Assembly (NCBI GenBank): GCA_905235225.1
Contig: CAJOKE010000019.1
Coordinates: 1-48,056, forward strand
Source of the DNA: Paludibacteraceae bacterium
GTDB lineage: Bacteria > Bacteroidota > Bacteroidia > Bacteroidales > Paludibacteraceae
Reading direction: 5' to 3'
Length of the DNA stretch: 48,056 bases
Part shown: one piece after another, positions 25,116-33,535 of the stretch
Layout of the letters: every line of letters begins with the position of its first letter
How positions within the stretch are numbered: the stretch's first letter is position 1
The notes under the pieces: generated by a model
The model's input: the letters and a program-made list of their open reading frames with translations, nothing else
Told to the model about the DNA's origin: nothing
Database searches by the model: none
Program-made: the position numbers and the translations under genes

Positions 25116-26183
25116 TTACTTAAGTTCTGCCAAATATTTGATGGTACGAACCATTTGGCTGGTGTAGCTGTTCTCGTTATCATACCAGCTAACAACCTGA
25201 ACTTGGTAAGTATCCTCGTCGATTTTAGCCACCATTGTTTGAGTAGCATCGAAGAGTGAGCCGTAACGCATACCGATAACATCGCTGGAAACGATTTCGT
25301 CCTCAGTATAGCCGAAGGACTCTGTTCCTGCAGCCTTCATAGCAGCGTTGATACCCTCTTTGGTAATGTCTTTACCTTTAACGACAGCAACAAGGATAGT
25401 TGTTGATCCGGTCGGAGTCGGAACACGTTGAGCAGAACCGATCAGTTTGCCGTTGAGTTCAGGAATAACCAGACCGATAGCTTTTGCAGCACCGGTGCTG
25501 TTAGGAACGATGTTCTGTGCGCCGGCACGGCTACGACGGAGGTCACCTTTACGTTGCGGGCCGTCCAGAATCATCTGGTCACCGGTGTAAGCGTGAATGG
25601 TTGACATGATACCGCTTTGGATAGGAGCATACTTGTGCAGTGCAGCAGCCATAGGAGCCAAGCAGTTAGTTGTGCAAGAAGCAGCTGAGATAACGGTGTC
25701 AGCCGGTGTGAGCGTTTTGTGGTTAACGTTGTAAACGATGGTCGGGAGGTCATTACCGGCAGGAGCAGAGATAACGACTTTCTTGGCACCGGCCTGGATG
25801 TGAGCAGAAGCTTTAGCTTTGCTGGTATAGAAACCAGTGCACTCCAGCACTACATCAATACCGAGTTTGCCCCAAGGCAGCTCAGCAGCATTCGGCATAG
25901 CGTAGATAGTGATCTCTTTACCGTCAACGGTGATCGAACCGGGAGTAACGACAGTCTTTCCATCCTCAGCCAGCACAGCGTCTTTGTAAGCAACAGTGTG
26001 TTTACCCTCACCAAACTTACCTGCGAAACCACCTTGTGCAGTGTCATACTTCAGAAGATGAGCCAACATTTTCGGGCTGGTCAAGTCGTTGATAGCAACA
26101 ACTTCGTAACCTTCAGCTTCAAACATCTGACGGAAAGCCAGACGACCAATACGGCCAAAACCGTTAATTGCAACTTTTGTCAT
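25116..26183 (-). CDS. gapA: Glyceraldehyde-3-phosphate dehydrogenase, type I
   Basis: A 355-residue cytoplasmic enzyme that oxidises glyceraldehyde-3-phosphate to 1,3-bisphosphoglycerate in glycolysis. The NAD fold starts INGFGRIGR (6-14). The active-site Cys170 is in [12 protein letters not shown] and the catalytic His is in [10 protein letters not shown] (about 197). [12 protein letters not shown] and [16 protein letters not shown] are the usual C-terminal landmarks. The frame is about 20 residues longer than the typical enzyme, with small extra stretches near residues 49-80. It is monocistronic, with a promoter at 26243 and a strong terminator at 25061. Confidence 0.97.
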   Translation of the reverse strand: MTKVAINGFGRIGRLAFRQMFEAEGYEVVAINDLTSPKMLAHLLKYDTAQGGFAGKFGEGKHTVAYKDAVLAEDGKTVVTPGSITVDGKEITIYAMPNAAELPWGKLGIDVVLECTGFYTSKAKASAHIQAGAKKVVISAPAGNDLPTIVYNVNHKTLTPADTVISAASCTTNCLAPMAAALHKYAPIQSGIMSTIHAYTGDQMILDGPQRKGDLRRSRAGAQNIVPNSTGAAKAIGLVIPELNGKLIGSAQRVPTPTGSTTILVAVVKGKDITKEGINAAMKAAGTESFGYTEDEIVSSDVIGMRYGSLFDATQTMVAKIDEDTYQVQVVSWYDNENSYTSQMVRTIKYLAELK

Positions 26184-26242
26184 AGAATTAAATTTTGTTT
26201 GTTAGATTTTATATTAGATTTACTAATTTACAGATTTGACGA

Positions 26243-26274
26243 CAAAGGTAATATTTATTTTTTGAATACGAAAG
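26243..26274 (-). promoter_or_regulatory. gapA promoter
   Basis: TACCTTTG on the minus strand (26243-26250). The expected -33 position (26271-26274) reads CTTT, so that element is imperfect. The start codon is 60 bases downstream. Confidence 0.6.
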
Positions 26275-26325
26275 TATTTGCGTAATTTTCTTGTTTTTGC
26301 TACTTAAAAATTACATTTCGCGAGG

Positions 26326-26757
26326 TTATTTCCGTCCGAAGTCCGCCGGAATCTCTCCCCAGATGGTAGTTTCCCATTTTCTAATTTCGGTCGTCCAAGT
26401 GTTAGTGCGGAGCCAATCTTCGGCTTTCCGAACCATGAGAAAGAGGTCCTGATTGTCCTGAGTCCAGACCAATTTGCTCTTACATTTTTTCTGCCTCACC
26501 CACGCCAAAGCAGTCACGGAATCGGTATAAAGTGTCCATGGGAGGTTATACTTTTTGAGATATGCCAGACCGAGTACAAGAGCCAGGAATTCGCCGATAT
26601 TGTTTGTCCCCTGCATGAACGGCCCACGGCGGAAGACCTCGGTGCCGGTGTCAGCGACGACTCCGCGGAACTCCATAATACCGGGATTGCCCGAGCAGGC
26701 GGCATCAACCGCCAGAGCAGGCAGTTTCGGTTGAATATTATGGGTATTCGTTTGCAT
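26326..26757 (-). CDS. RNase H-like protein (ribonuclease HI family)
   Basis: A 143-residue protein with the RNase H fold. It would cleave the RNA strand of RNA-DNA hybrids. The four acidic positions can be placed: Asp in LAVDAACSGNPG, Glu in NNIGEFLAL, Asp in LYTDSVTALAW, and a C-terminal Asp in IPADFGRK. ATG 26757 is chosen over an upstream TTG (26763). The start lies only 12 bases after the 3' end of tRNA-Arg and no promoter lies between them, so the gene seems to be read from the tRNA promoter. Confidence 0.82.
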   Translation of the reverse strand: MQTNTHNIQPKLPALAVDAACSGNPGIMEFRGVVADTGTEVFRRGPFMQGTNNIGEFLALVLGLAYLKKYNLPWTLYTDSVTALAWVRQKKCKSKLVWTQDNQDLFLMVRKAEDWLRTNTWTTEIRKWETTIWGEIPADFGRK

Positions 26758-26769
26758 GGTCAATGAAAG

Positions 26770-26841
26770 TACTCCCGCCGGGAATCGAACCCGGATCTAA
26801 AGTTTAGGAAACTCGTATTCTATCCATTGAACTACAGGAGC
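26770..26841 (-). tRNA. tRNA-Arg (anticodon CCU)
   Basis: A full cloverleaf on the minus strand. The acceptor GCTCCTG pairs with CGGGAGT (two wobbles), the D arm is GTTC...GAAT, and the anticodon loop TTCCTAA gives CCU. The T arm is CCGGG TTCGATT CCCGG and the discriminator is A. The bottom pair of the anticodon stem is a mismatch (C-T). CCA is not encoded. It reads AGG codons. Confidence 0.93.
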
Positions 26842-26865
26842 GCATTTGTTTGTAAATTCGGGCTG

Positions 26866-26897
26866 CAAAGGTAATGCTTTTTTTTTGAATGCACAAA
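26866..26897 (-). promoter_or_regulatory. Promoter of tRNA-Arg and the RNase H gene
   Basis: Minus strand TTTG (26894-26897), 20 bases, TACCTTTG (26866-26873). The tRNA 5' end is 24 bases downstream. It is divergent from the tsaB promoter; the two -33 boxes are 34 bases apart. Confidence 0.78.
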
Positions 26898-26931
26898 TTT
26901 TTCTCACTTTTTGCATAAATCGCCAGTTTTA

Positions 26932-26963
26932 TTTGCGTATGCGCATTTTTTATATTACTTTTG
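26932..26963 (+). promoter_or_regulatory. Promoter of tsaB-porW
   Basis: TTTG (26932-26935), 20 bases, TACTTTTG (26956-26963), then CGGGC. The tsaB start at 26982 is 18 bases beyond the -7 box, so the leader is very short. Confidence 0.78.
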
Positions 26964-26981
26964 CGGGCTAATTGTGTAAAA

Positions 26982-27719
26982 ATGACCATACTTGCAATAG
27001 AAACGAGTACGAAAGTTTGTTCGGCAGCCTTGATAAAAGACGGTGGGGCAATCGTATCCCGAATAGACCAGGAAGGCGGTAATCATGCCAAACAATTACC
27101 GTTGTTTATAGAGGAGTTGCTGCAATACGCAAGGCAGGCAGGGTTAAAAACAGATGCCGTTGCCTTATCCGAGGGTCCGGGCAGTTATACGGGTTTGCGT
27201 ATCGGCACAAGTACCGCCAAAGGGTTGTGCTACGGATTGGACATACCGCTTATCGGAATACCGACCCCGGAGGTGCTATGCGCTTCGTTCGCCGCCGAAA
27301 AGCAGTTGTCAGAGGAATGCTATCTGCTACCGATGATTGATGCACGGCGCATGGAAGTATATACCGGATTGTACACATTCGCCAACGGTTACGCAGAAAA
27401 AGCAAGCAATATTACCGCATGTGTAGTAGAAAGTGCCAAGTCGGTGGATTTCGGTCAAAGCCCTTCAGAGAGCAAGCCGTTGTATTTCTTTGGAGACGGA
27501 GCCGGGAAGTGCGTAGAACAAATATCAAGTGAGCATGCACATTATATAGCAGGAATTGTTCCGAATGCAGCCTATATGGGTGGAATTGCCGAGCGAATGT
27601 TCCAAGAAGGCAAAGCCTGCATGAAGGTGACCGAACTTGCCTATTATGAGCCATTCTATCTCAAAGAGTTTGTGGCAGCGAAAAGTCACGTTAAAGGATT
27701 AATTGACCATTCAAATTGA
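26982..27719 (+). CDS. tsaB: tRNA threonylcarbamoyladenosine biosynthesis protein TsaB
   Basis: A 245-residue actin-fold protein. It pairs with TsaD to place threonylcarbamoyl on A37 of ANN-decoding tRNAs. Motifs are MTILAIETSTKVCSAAL at the start and LSEGPGSYTGLRIGTSTAKG (about 63-82). PMIDARRMEVYTGLY is typical of the family. The ATG at 26982 is used because the longer frame would start upstream of or at the transcription start. The stop overlaps the porW start as TTGA. Confidence 0.93.
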   Translation: MTILAIETSTKVCSAALIKDGGAIVSRIDQEGGNHAKQLPLFIEELLQYARQAGLKTDAVALSEGPGSYTGLRIGTSTAKGLCYGLDIPLIGIPTPEVLCASFAAEKQLSEECYLLPMIDARRMEVYTGLYTFANGYAEKASNITACVVESAKSVDFGQSPSESKPLYFFGDGAGKCVEQISSEHAHYIAGIVPNAAYMGGIAERMFQEGKACMKVTELAYYEPFYLKEFVAAKSHVKGLIDHSN

Positions 27720-30451
27720 AATTGCATAAGTACATATTATTTGCATTAGTGGCAGGAACGGTATTATTGTCCAGCGGCTGCTCGACGCAAAAGAACACAG
27801 CAGCCACCCGGTCATTCCATCAGACGAAGGTGAAATACAACATCTTCTTCAATGGCAACATAGCGTTCCTTGAAGGACAACAGGTGACAAAAAATGCCCA
27901 TGAGGATGATTTTTCGACCATTATCCCGCTATACCCGGTAAGCAACCATCAGGCAGCCGAGGCCTCAGCCTCGCAGATGGACAAGACCATCGAGAAATGC
28001 CGCAAGTGTATCAAACTACACAGTATCAAATCCAAGCCAAAGCCGGATCCAAAGAAAAGGAGCGATCCCAAATACAAATTATGGCTACAATCGGAGGAGT
28101 TCAACAACCAGATGGGTAATGTATGGATCCGATTGGGGGAAGCAGAATTCAGCAAAGGCGATTTTTTAGGCAGTGTCGGGACGTTCAACTATGTAATCAA
28201 GCATTATGCCAATGACCCGGAGGTTGTAGCACGCTGCCAGTTATGGGTAGCGCGTGCATATGCAGAAATGGGTTGGCAATATGAGGCGGAGGATATGCTA
28301 AACCGCGTCAATGAGGACGCATTGAGCCGCAAGCATGCTTCCTTCTATGCAGCCGCGAAAGCGGATGTGTTATTGAAGGGCAAGCAATACCACGAGGCTA
28401 TTCCTTTTGTTAAGTTGGCCCTGCCGGATGAGAAACGCAAGATGTACCGCCCCCGATTCCAATATGTATTAGGACAACTCTATCAAGCCGAAGGAAAGAA
28501 AAAAGAGGCAGCCGATGCCTATCGTCGTTGTATCAAGATGGCACCTGCTCCGGCGATGGATTTCAACGCCCGCATAAACCTTGCCACGCTACAAGGAAAG
28601 TCATCCATCAAGTCGCTTGAGAAGATGGCGAAACTATCCAAATACAAGGATCAGTTAGATTGTATCTACGGTGCTATCGGCAACATTTACCTGTCAGCCG
28701 GTGATACAGCAAAAGCCCTTGAGAATTATCAAACCGCGATAGAAAAGAGTACCCAGTCCGGTCCCAACAAGGCGGCCATTCTTATAACCGCCGGTGATAT
28801 ATATTACGACCGCCGTGATTATACTCCGGCACAGCCATGCTATCAAGAAGCTGTGACCATTATTTCCTCGGAAAACGAAGACTATGAGCGTTTACAGAAG
28901 CGGTCGGAGACTCTTGACGAACTGATTGCAGCATACGGAGTCGTGCAACTACAAGACTCTCTTCAACGATTATCCAAAATGCCCCCCGAAGAACAGCAGA
29001 AAGTTGTCGAAAAGATTATTGCTGATTTGATTAAAGCCGAAGAAGAGGCAGCAGAAGCAGAATTATTAGCGCAACGCGAGGCAGAAAACAGCGGTTTGCA
29101 AAGCGTTGATACCCGCAACATGTTAGGCGGTGGCGGCGGTGCAGCGGCAGAATGGTACTTCTACAACACCCAACTTATGCGGAGCGGCAAGCAACAGTTT
29201 GTCAAGCAATGGGGAAACCGTACATTAGAGGACAACTGGCGTCGTCGCAGCAAAGCCGCGGTATCGACTTTTGCAGACACCGGCAATGAGGATGAGGCAG
29301 AGTTAAGCACTGACAGTATCAGTAACGCAGCAGATTCCACACAAGTGATTGCAGAAACAGACACCCACAAGCCGGAATATTATCTGCAACAGATACCAAA
29401 GAGCGAAGCCGATATTGCCATATCAGACAGTCTGATTGCCGATGCGCTGTATGACCTTATATATATATATCAGGACAAAGTAGGGGATCAGGAGTTAGCA
29501 GACGAAACATTTGACGAGTTTGAAAGACGTTTCCCGAACGACCGCCGTTTAGTTGATTTGTATTATATGCGGTATCTGCAGGCACTGAAAGCACAAGACG
29601 ATTCAGAAGCACAGAAATACCGCCAAGCCATTATGCTACGCTGGCCTGATTCCGACCAAGGACGAATAGTGGCACAGCCCGATTACTTTGAAAAACTTCA
29701 GCGAATGGCACAGGAACAGGATTCGGTATATGAAGCGACATACACAGCGTATCGGAAAAGCGAGTTCAAGCAAGTCAAATCCAACAAGCAGTATGCCGAT
29801 GAGCATTATCCGTTATCCCCGCTGATGCCACGATTCCTGTTCCTAAATGCGGTAGCCGTTGCGCGCACAGACGGTCAAGCAGCGTTTGTGAACGAGTTGC
29901 GCGATATGGTAGCACGGTATCCGGAAAATGAATTAAGTGCCATGGCCAAAGACATGTTAGCGATGATGGGACAAGGGATGGAGAGCCAAAAAGGCGCGAT
30001 GACATCGGAGTTGAACGAAATGCGCCAGCAAACAGAAGACAAGAGTGAAGAAAAGGATCAAGAGAAACAATTCTCGCCGGAGACCAACACAACAAGTCTC
30101 GTTCTGCTCTGTCTGCCTGAAGCCGACGAGGGCAAACTGAACAAGTTGCTGTATGAAGTGGCATTATTCAATTTCTCCCAGTTCCTGATACGGGATTTCG
30201 ATTTACAAAAGCTGCTTGTATGGGATGAGGGCTGTGCGTTGCGCATATCAGGCTTTGAGAACCTCGGCGAGACCGACTGGTATCTCGGTTTGACAGCCAA
30301 GAATGTTGAGTTACAACTAATCTTCAAGGAACTAGACATCAAGCCGCTATGTATTACCGAAGAGAATTACCAACTTATTCCGGGGACATTCTCCGTAAAA
30401 GAATACGAAGCGTTCGTAAAAAACGGCTACAAAAATCTTGATTTACACTAA
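27716..30451 (+). CDS. porW: Type IX secretion system-associated TPR lipoprotein (PorW/SprE-like)
   Basis: A 911-residue lipoprotein with signal MKLHKYILFALVAGTVLLSS ending GC22. The N-terminal region has FHQTKVKYNIFFNGNIAFLE and LYPVSNHQ, hallmarks of the PorW/SprE group needed for type IX secretion or gliding. Tetratricopeptide-like helices follow (about 130-400). Then come an acidic, Ala/Glu-rich coiled coil, a LGGGGGAAAEWYFYNTQLMR segment, and more TPR-like repeats. The C-terminal domain is about 800-911. The start is TTG at 27716, overlapping the tsaB stop; no in-frame ATG exists before the lipobox. TsaB and PorW appear translationally coupled. Confidence 0.88.
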   Translation: MKLHKYILFALVAGTVLLSSGCSTQKNTAATRSFHQTKVKYNIFFNGNIAFLEGQQVTKNAHEDDFSTIIPLYPVSNHQAAEASASQMDKTIEKCRKCIKLHSIKSKPKPDPKKRSDPKYKLWLQSEEFNNQMGNVWIRLGEAEFSKGDFLGSVGTFNYVIKHYANDPEVVARCQLWVARAYAEMGWQYEAEDMLNRVNEDALSRKHASFYAAAKADVLLKGKQYHEAIPFVKLALPDEKRKMYRPRFQYVLGQLYQAEGKKKEAADAYRRCIKMAPAPAMDFNARINLATLQGKSSIKSLEKMAKLSKYKDQLDCIYGAIGNIYLSAGDTAKALENYQTAIEKSTQSGPNKAAILITAGDIYYDRRDYTPAQPCYQEAVTIISSENEDYERLQKRSETLDELIAAYGVVQLQDSLQRLSKMPPEEQQKVVEKIIADLIKAEEEAAEAELLAQREAENSGLQSVDTRNMLGGGGGAAAEWYFYNTQLMRSGKQQFVKQWGNRTLEDNWRRRSKAAVSTFADTGNEDEAELSTDSISNAADSTQVIAETDTHKPEYYLQQIPKSEADIAISDSLIADALYDLIYIYQDKVGDQELADETFDEFERRFPNDRRLVDLYYMRYLQALKAQDDSEAQKYRQAIMLRWPDSDQGRIVAQPDYFEKLQRMAQEQDSVYEATYTAYRKSEFKQVKSNKQYADEHYPLSPLMPRFLFLNAVAVARTDGQAAFVNELRDMVARYPENELSAMAKDMLAMMGQGMESQKGAMTSELNEMRQQTEDKSEEKDQEKQFSPETNTTSLVLLCLPEADEGKLNKLLYEVALFNFSQFLIRDFDLQKLLVWDEGCALRISGFENLGETDWYLGLTAKNVELQLIFKELDIKPLCITEENYQLIPGTFSVKEYEAFVKNGYKNLDLH

Positions 30452-30517
30452 TAAAAATTGTTTTTACGCCTATTCGAGGCGAAATAGAACGGAAAAACAA
30501 ATAATTTTGCAAAAATA

Positions 30518-30549
30518 TTTGCATGGTTGAAATATTTATTGTACCTTTG
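30518..30549 (+). promoter_or_regulatory. Promoter of tRNA-Pro
   Basis: TTTG (30518-30521), 20 bases, TACCTTTG (30542-30549). The tRNA begins 31 bases after the box. Confidence 0.78.
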
Positions 30550-30579
30550 CACGCTTTTTCGGGGCAAGCCCGATAAGCA

Positions 30580-30653
30580 CGGGATGTGGCGCAGTCCGGT
30601 AGCGCAACGGTCTGGGGGACCGGAGGTCGCAAGTTCAAATCTTGTCATCCCGA
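30580..30653 (+). tRNA. tRNA-Pro (anticodon GGG)
   Basis: The acceptor CGGGATG pairs with CATCCCG. The D arm GCGC...GCGC contains the AGTCCGGTA loop, and the anticodon loop CTGGGGG gives GGG. The T arm is CAAGT TCAAATC TTG-type, and the discriminator is A. CCA is not encoded. The outermost anticodon pair is A-G rather than Watson-Crick. It reads CCC and CCU. Confidence 0.93.
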
Positions 30654-30695
30654 CAAAGACAGGGGGGGGAAGAAAACTCCTACCGATAAACAAAG

Positions 30696-30729
30696 AAGTG
30701 TGTCCAAATTAAGCGGCACACTTTTTTTT
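30696..30729 (+). terminator. Terminator of tRNA-Pro
   Basis: The stem AAGTGTG (30696-30702) pairs with CACACTT (30717-30723) and runs into a tract of eight T. It begins 43 bases after the tRNA. Confidence 0.75.
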
Positions 30730-30760
30730 GTATCTACTGAAATAGGTCACGTATTTGGAA

Positions 30761-30826
30761 TAACCTAATAATAACCTAATAATAGCCTAATAATAACCTA
30801 ATAAAATCATAATAAAATTATAATAT
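30761..30826. repeat. 11-base tandem repeat array, 4 good plus 2 degenerate copies
   Basis: Units are TAACCTAATAA, TAACCTAATAA, TAGCCTAATAA, TAACCTAATAA, AATCATAATAA and AATTATAATAT. This is the reverse complement of the array at 17345-17399, including the degenerate end unit. The interval 30730-30910 holds no gene. Confidence 0.9.
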
Positions 30827-30910
30827 CGGCTGTGAAAATCGAAGGGTCCGTATAATAGCCATGGTACTCTGTAGCATTTTGTTGATCAATGGGCAGTTAA
30901 CATGATTGAC

Positions 30911-31090
30911 GAAGAAAGAAAAAGCCGTCCGGCAGACGGCGCAACTACCAAGAATCTCAATGGCGGGATATTATGCCGCGTAACGGAAGAAAGGAACGCG
31001 CTAACGAAGATAGCGCACACATGACACAATCGCATGTGGCTGTTAGTAGATCGACAGAGCCAATTGCCCGCATTGAATACGGGCGCAATT
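30911..31090 (-). ncRNA. Structured 3' tail of the wza-flavodoxin transcript ending in a terminator; possible ncRNA
   Basis: Read on the minus strand, 5' to 3', there is a run of hairpins: 31080-31090 with 31062-31070 (AATTG and CGGGC arms, one bulge), CACATG/CATGTG (31033-31038, 31018-31023), TAGCGC/GCGCTA (31011-31016, 30998-31003), and a GCGG/CCGC stem near 30963-30978. The last is GCCGTC/GACGGC (30924-30940), followed by TTTTTCTTTCTT, a good intrinsic terminator. It starts 12 bases after the flavodoxin stop and has no clear promoter, so it is either the 3' UTR of that operon or an RNA processed from it. A 69-residue frame across it does not look like protein. Confidence 0.5.
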
Positions 31091-31101
31091 AACAAAGAGC
31101 T

Positions 31102-31587
31102 TTATCTACTTTTCAGTTGGCCGTCCTGCCATGTCAGAGACGGGTAGGTCTTGCGGAGGTAGTCCACAGACTGTTCTACGCCAGAACCGCCGGAAGTGGC
31201 AAACGGAATGAGTGTTTTGCCCTCCAGTTGCGGCAGGTTGTTGTCAATCCATGAGTTGATAATACGCGGACAGATACCCCACCAAATGGGATAACCGACA
31301 TAAATGGTGTCGTATGGCGTGATGTCGGTACATTGTTTGATAGCAGGGCGTGCGTCGGGGTCGTTCATTTCCAATAACGAACGTGCCTGTTTGTTGCGCC
31401 AGTCAAGGTCGGCAGCGGTGTAGGGTTCCGCCGCTTCAATCTCCCAAAGAGTGGCTTTCTGAGCTTTAGCAATTTTTTGGGCAGCCGCTTTTGTTGTTCC
31501 TGTAGCCGAGAAATACGCCACCATTGTCTTGGCTTCGATGCCCATTGCCAGTGCTGCAAGGGCTAAAAAGATACATAGTTTTCGCAT
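31102..31587 (-). CDS. Exported flavodoxin-like protein
   Basis: A 161-residue flavodoxin-fold protein with a signal peptide, MRKLCIFLALAALAMGIEA. I chose the ATG at 31587; the longer frame has 13 extra polar residues that overlap topB. The FMN phosphate loop is in YFSATGTTKAAA (about 24-35), and VGYPIWWGICPRIINSWID with FATSGGSGVEQS form the other FMN-contact segments. A periplasmic location is unusual for a flavodoxin but is known for this Bacteroidota type. It lies 22 bases after the topB stop, as the last gene of the wza-wzc-topB operon. The redox partner is unknown. Confidence 0.85.
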   Translation of the reverse strand: MRKLCIFLALAALAMGIEAKTMVAYFSATGTTKAAAQKIAKAQKATLWEIEAAEPYTAADLDWRNKQARSLLEMNDPDARPAIKQCTDITPYDTIYVGYPIWWGICPRIINSWIDNNLPQLEGKTLIPFATSGGSGVEQSVDYLRKTYPSLTWQDGQLKSR

Positions 31588-31609
31588 ACGTTTATTATGT
31601 TTAAGATGA

Positions 31610-33535
31610 TTAGAACGGTTCGGCATAGTTACACCCTTCGCGCCAACGAGAACAGCCGTACCGTGTATTACCCCGTATAATAGTTCCTTTGCGGCAGACA
31701 GGACATATCAGTCCCGCTTTGTTTGATTTGACCTCACGCACGACTTCGGTTGTCATGGATTTGAGTTCGTCCAGGAACTGCTGTGCCGTATATTCGCCGC
31801 GTTCAATTTCGCGGAGTTTTTTCTCCCATAAGCCGGTTAATTCAGCCGATTTGAGCAGCGGGGAAATGATTTTTTTGATCAAGTCGATACCTATGTCAGT
31901 GGCGTGAATGGATTTACCCTTAAGGACAATATACTTGCGTTGGTAAAGTTTCTCAATAATGGCAGCCCTTGTAGAAGGCCGACCTATCCCATTTTCTTTC
32001 AGAGCGTCCCGCAATTCATCATTATCCACTGTTTTTCCGGCAGTTTCCATTGCTCTGAGGAGAGTTGCTTCGGTATAGAATTTGGGAGGTTGAGTTGTTT
32101 TTTCCTGAAGTTCAGGGTTATGCGTCCCCGATTCACCTTCAACAAATGCCGGAAGAATATTCTGTTCAGCGTCATCCTTTTCATCCTGAACAGAGTCGGA
32201 GAAAACGCTCCGCCATCCCTGTTTAAGTATTTCCTTTCCAGTAACTTTGAAATCAATCTCCCCAGCTTTGGCAAGCACCGTAGTAGTGGCAATCTCGCAA
32301 TCAGGATAGAAAGCAGCTATAAACCGTAGTGCAACCAAATCAAAGACTTTGTGTTCGTCCGCGGTCAGATTATCAGGCCGCTGCCCTGTCGGAATAATAG
32401 CATGGTGATCGGTAACCTTTTTGTTATCAAAGACTTTCTTGGATTTAGGAAGAGATGTCTGAGTTTTCTTCCCATCGGCTTTCAAAGACAACAAAGGTGT
32501 GACCTGTGGAAAATAGTCTTTAATGCCATTGAGGGTTGCAGGCACTTTAGGGTAGATATCATCACTGAGGAAAGTAGTATCGACACGCGGATATGTTGTA
32601 ACACGCTTTTCGTAGAGAGACTGGATGATTTTAAGTGTCTGATCGGCGGAGAAAGAGAATTTTTTATTACATTCAACCTGAAGGGAAGTCAGGTCAAAGA
32701 GCCTCGGTGCAAACTCAGTACCTTTCTTTTTAGTAACAGAGGTTACGGTAAACAGCTGATCCTTAACAGCATCAAGCAGCTGCTGTCCATATTCCTGCGT
32801 GGCGATAGCATATTCGCCTTCCTCTGCAGGCAGTTGAGCCGAGAAGATTGTATCGCGATACTTTGTTTTGAGTTCCCAATATGTTTTGGGCACAAAATGT
32901 TCTATTTCCGCCTGCCGTTTGACAACCAGAGCCAAAGTCGGTGTCTGGACGCGCCCGATGGAAAGCACCTGCCGGTCTTTTCCATATCCTTGTGCATAGC
33001 GTAACGTATATGCGCGAGTGGCATTCATCCCCAGCAACCAGTCTCCAATGGCGCGCATGAGGCCGGCTTCATAAAGACGCTGATAATCAGCTTGATCCTT
33101 GAGTTGGCGGAATCCCTCAGCAATAGCTTCTTCAGTCAAAGAACTGACCCAAAGTCGTTTAACAGGACATTTACAACCTGCTTTTTGATAGACCCATCGT
33201 TGGATAAGTTCCCCTTCCTGTCCGGCATCACCACAATTAATGACCTCATCAGCCTGCTGAATAAGCGAACGGATGATATTGAATTGTTTTTGTATGCCTT
33301 TGTCGTCAGCGACCTTAATACCAAACCGCTCCGGAATCATGGGTAAAGAAGACATGTTCCATGATTTCCACGCGCTATTATATTCATTGGGATCCAATAA
33401 GGCACAGAGATGTCCGAATGTCCAAGTGACCTGATAGCCGTTTCCTTCAAAATAGCCATCATGCCGAGTGCCAGCACCCAACACCTTAGCAATATACTGC
33501 CCAACAGACGGTTTTTCAGCAACGCAAACAATCAT
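31610..33535 (-). CDS. topB: DNA topoisomerase III (type IA)
   Basis: A 641-residue type IA topoisomerase that relaxes and decatenates DNA. The Toprim domain has AEKPS (6-10) and DAGQEGE (103-109). The catalytic Tyr is 315, in RVTTYPRVDTTFLS. LGMNATRAYTLRYAQG and GIGRPSTRAAIIEKL are typical. The C-terminus holds one four-Cys zinc-ribbon-like element (ICPVCRKGTI ... YGCSRWREGC). The DAGQEGE form, in place of DADREGE, is common in the Bacteroidota enzymes. It overlaps wzc by 4 bases (ATGA), an odd partner for capsule genes. Confidence 0.95.
   Translation of the reverse strand: MIVCVAEKPSVGQYIAKVLGAGTRHDGYFEGNGYQVTWTFGHLCALLDPNEYNSAWKSWNMSSLPMIPERFGIKVADDKGIQKQFNIIRSLIQQADEVINCGDAGQEGELIQRWVYQKAGCKCPVKRLWVSSLTEEAIAEGFRQLKDQADYQRLYEAGLMRAIGDWLLGMNATRAYTLRYAQGYGKDRQVLSIGRVQTPTLALVVKRQAEIEHFVPKTYWELKTKYRDTIFSAQLPAEEGEYAIATQEYGQQLLDAVKDQLFTVTSVTKKKGTEFAPRLFDLTSLQVECNKKFSFSADQTLKIIQSLYEKRVTTYPRVDTTFLSDDIYPKVPATLNGIKDYFPQVTPLLSLKADGKKTQTSLPKSKKVFDNKKVTDHHAIIPTGQRPDNLTADEHKVFDLVALRFIAAFYPDCEIATTTVLAKAGEIDFKVTGKEILKQGWRSVFSDSVQDEKDDAEQNILPAFVEGESGTHNPELQEKTTQPPKFYTEATLLRAMETAGKTVDNDELRDALKENGIGRPSTRAAIIEKLYQRKYIVLKGKSIHATDIGIDLIKKIISPLLKSAELTGLWEKKLREIERGEYTAQQFLDELKSMTTEVVREVKSNKAGLICPVCRKGTIIRGNTRYGCSRWREGCNYAEPF

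Noticed and set aside
30886..31095. A 69-codon minus-strand frame in the structured region after the flavodoxin gene
   Set aside because: The DNA is a series of hairpins and a terminator; the translation shows no family, signal or compositional support.
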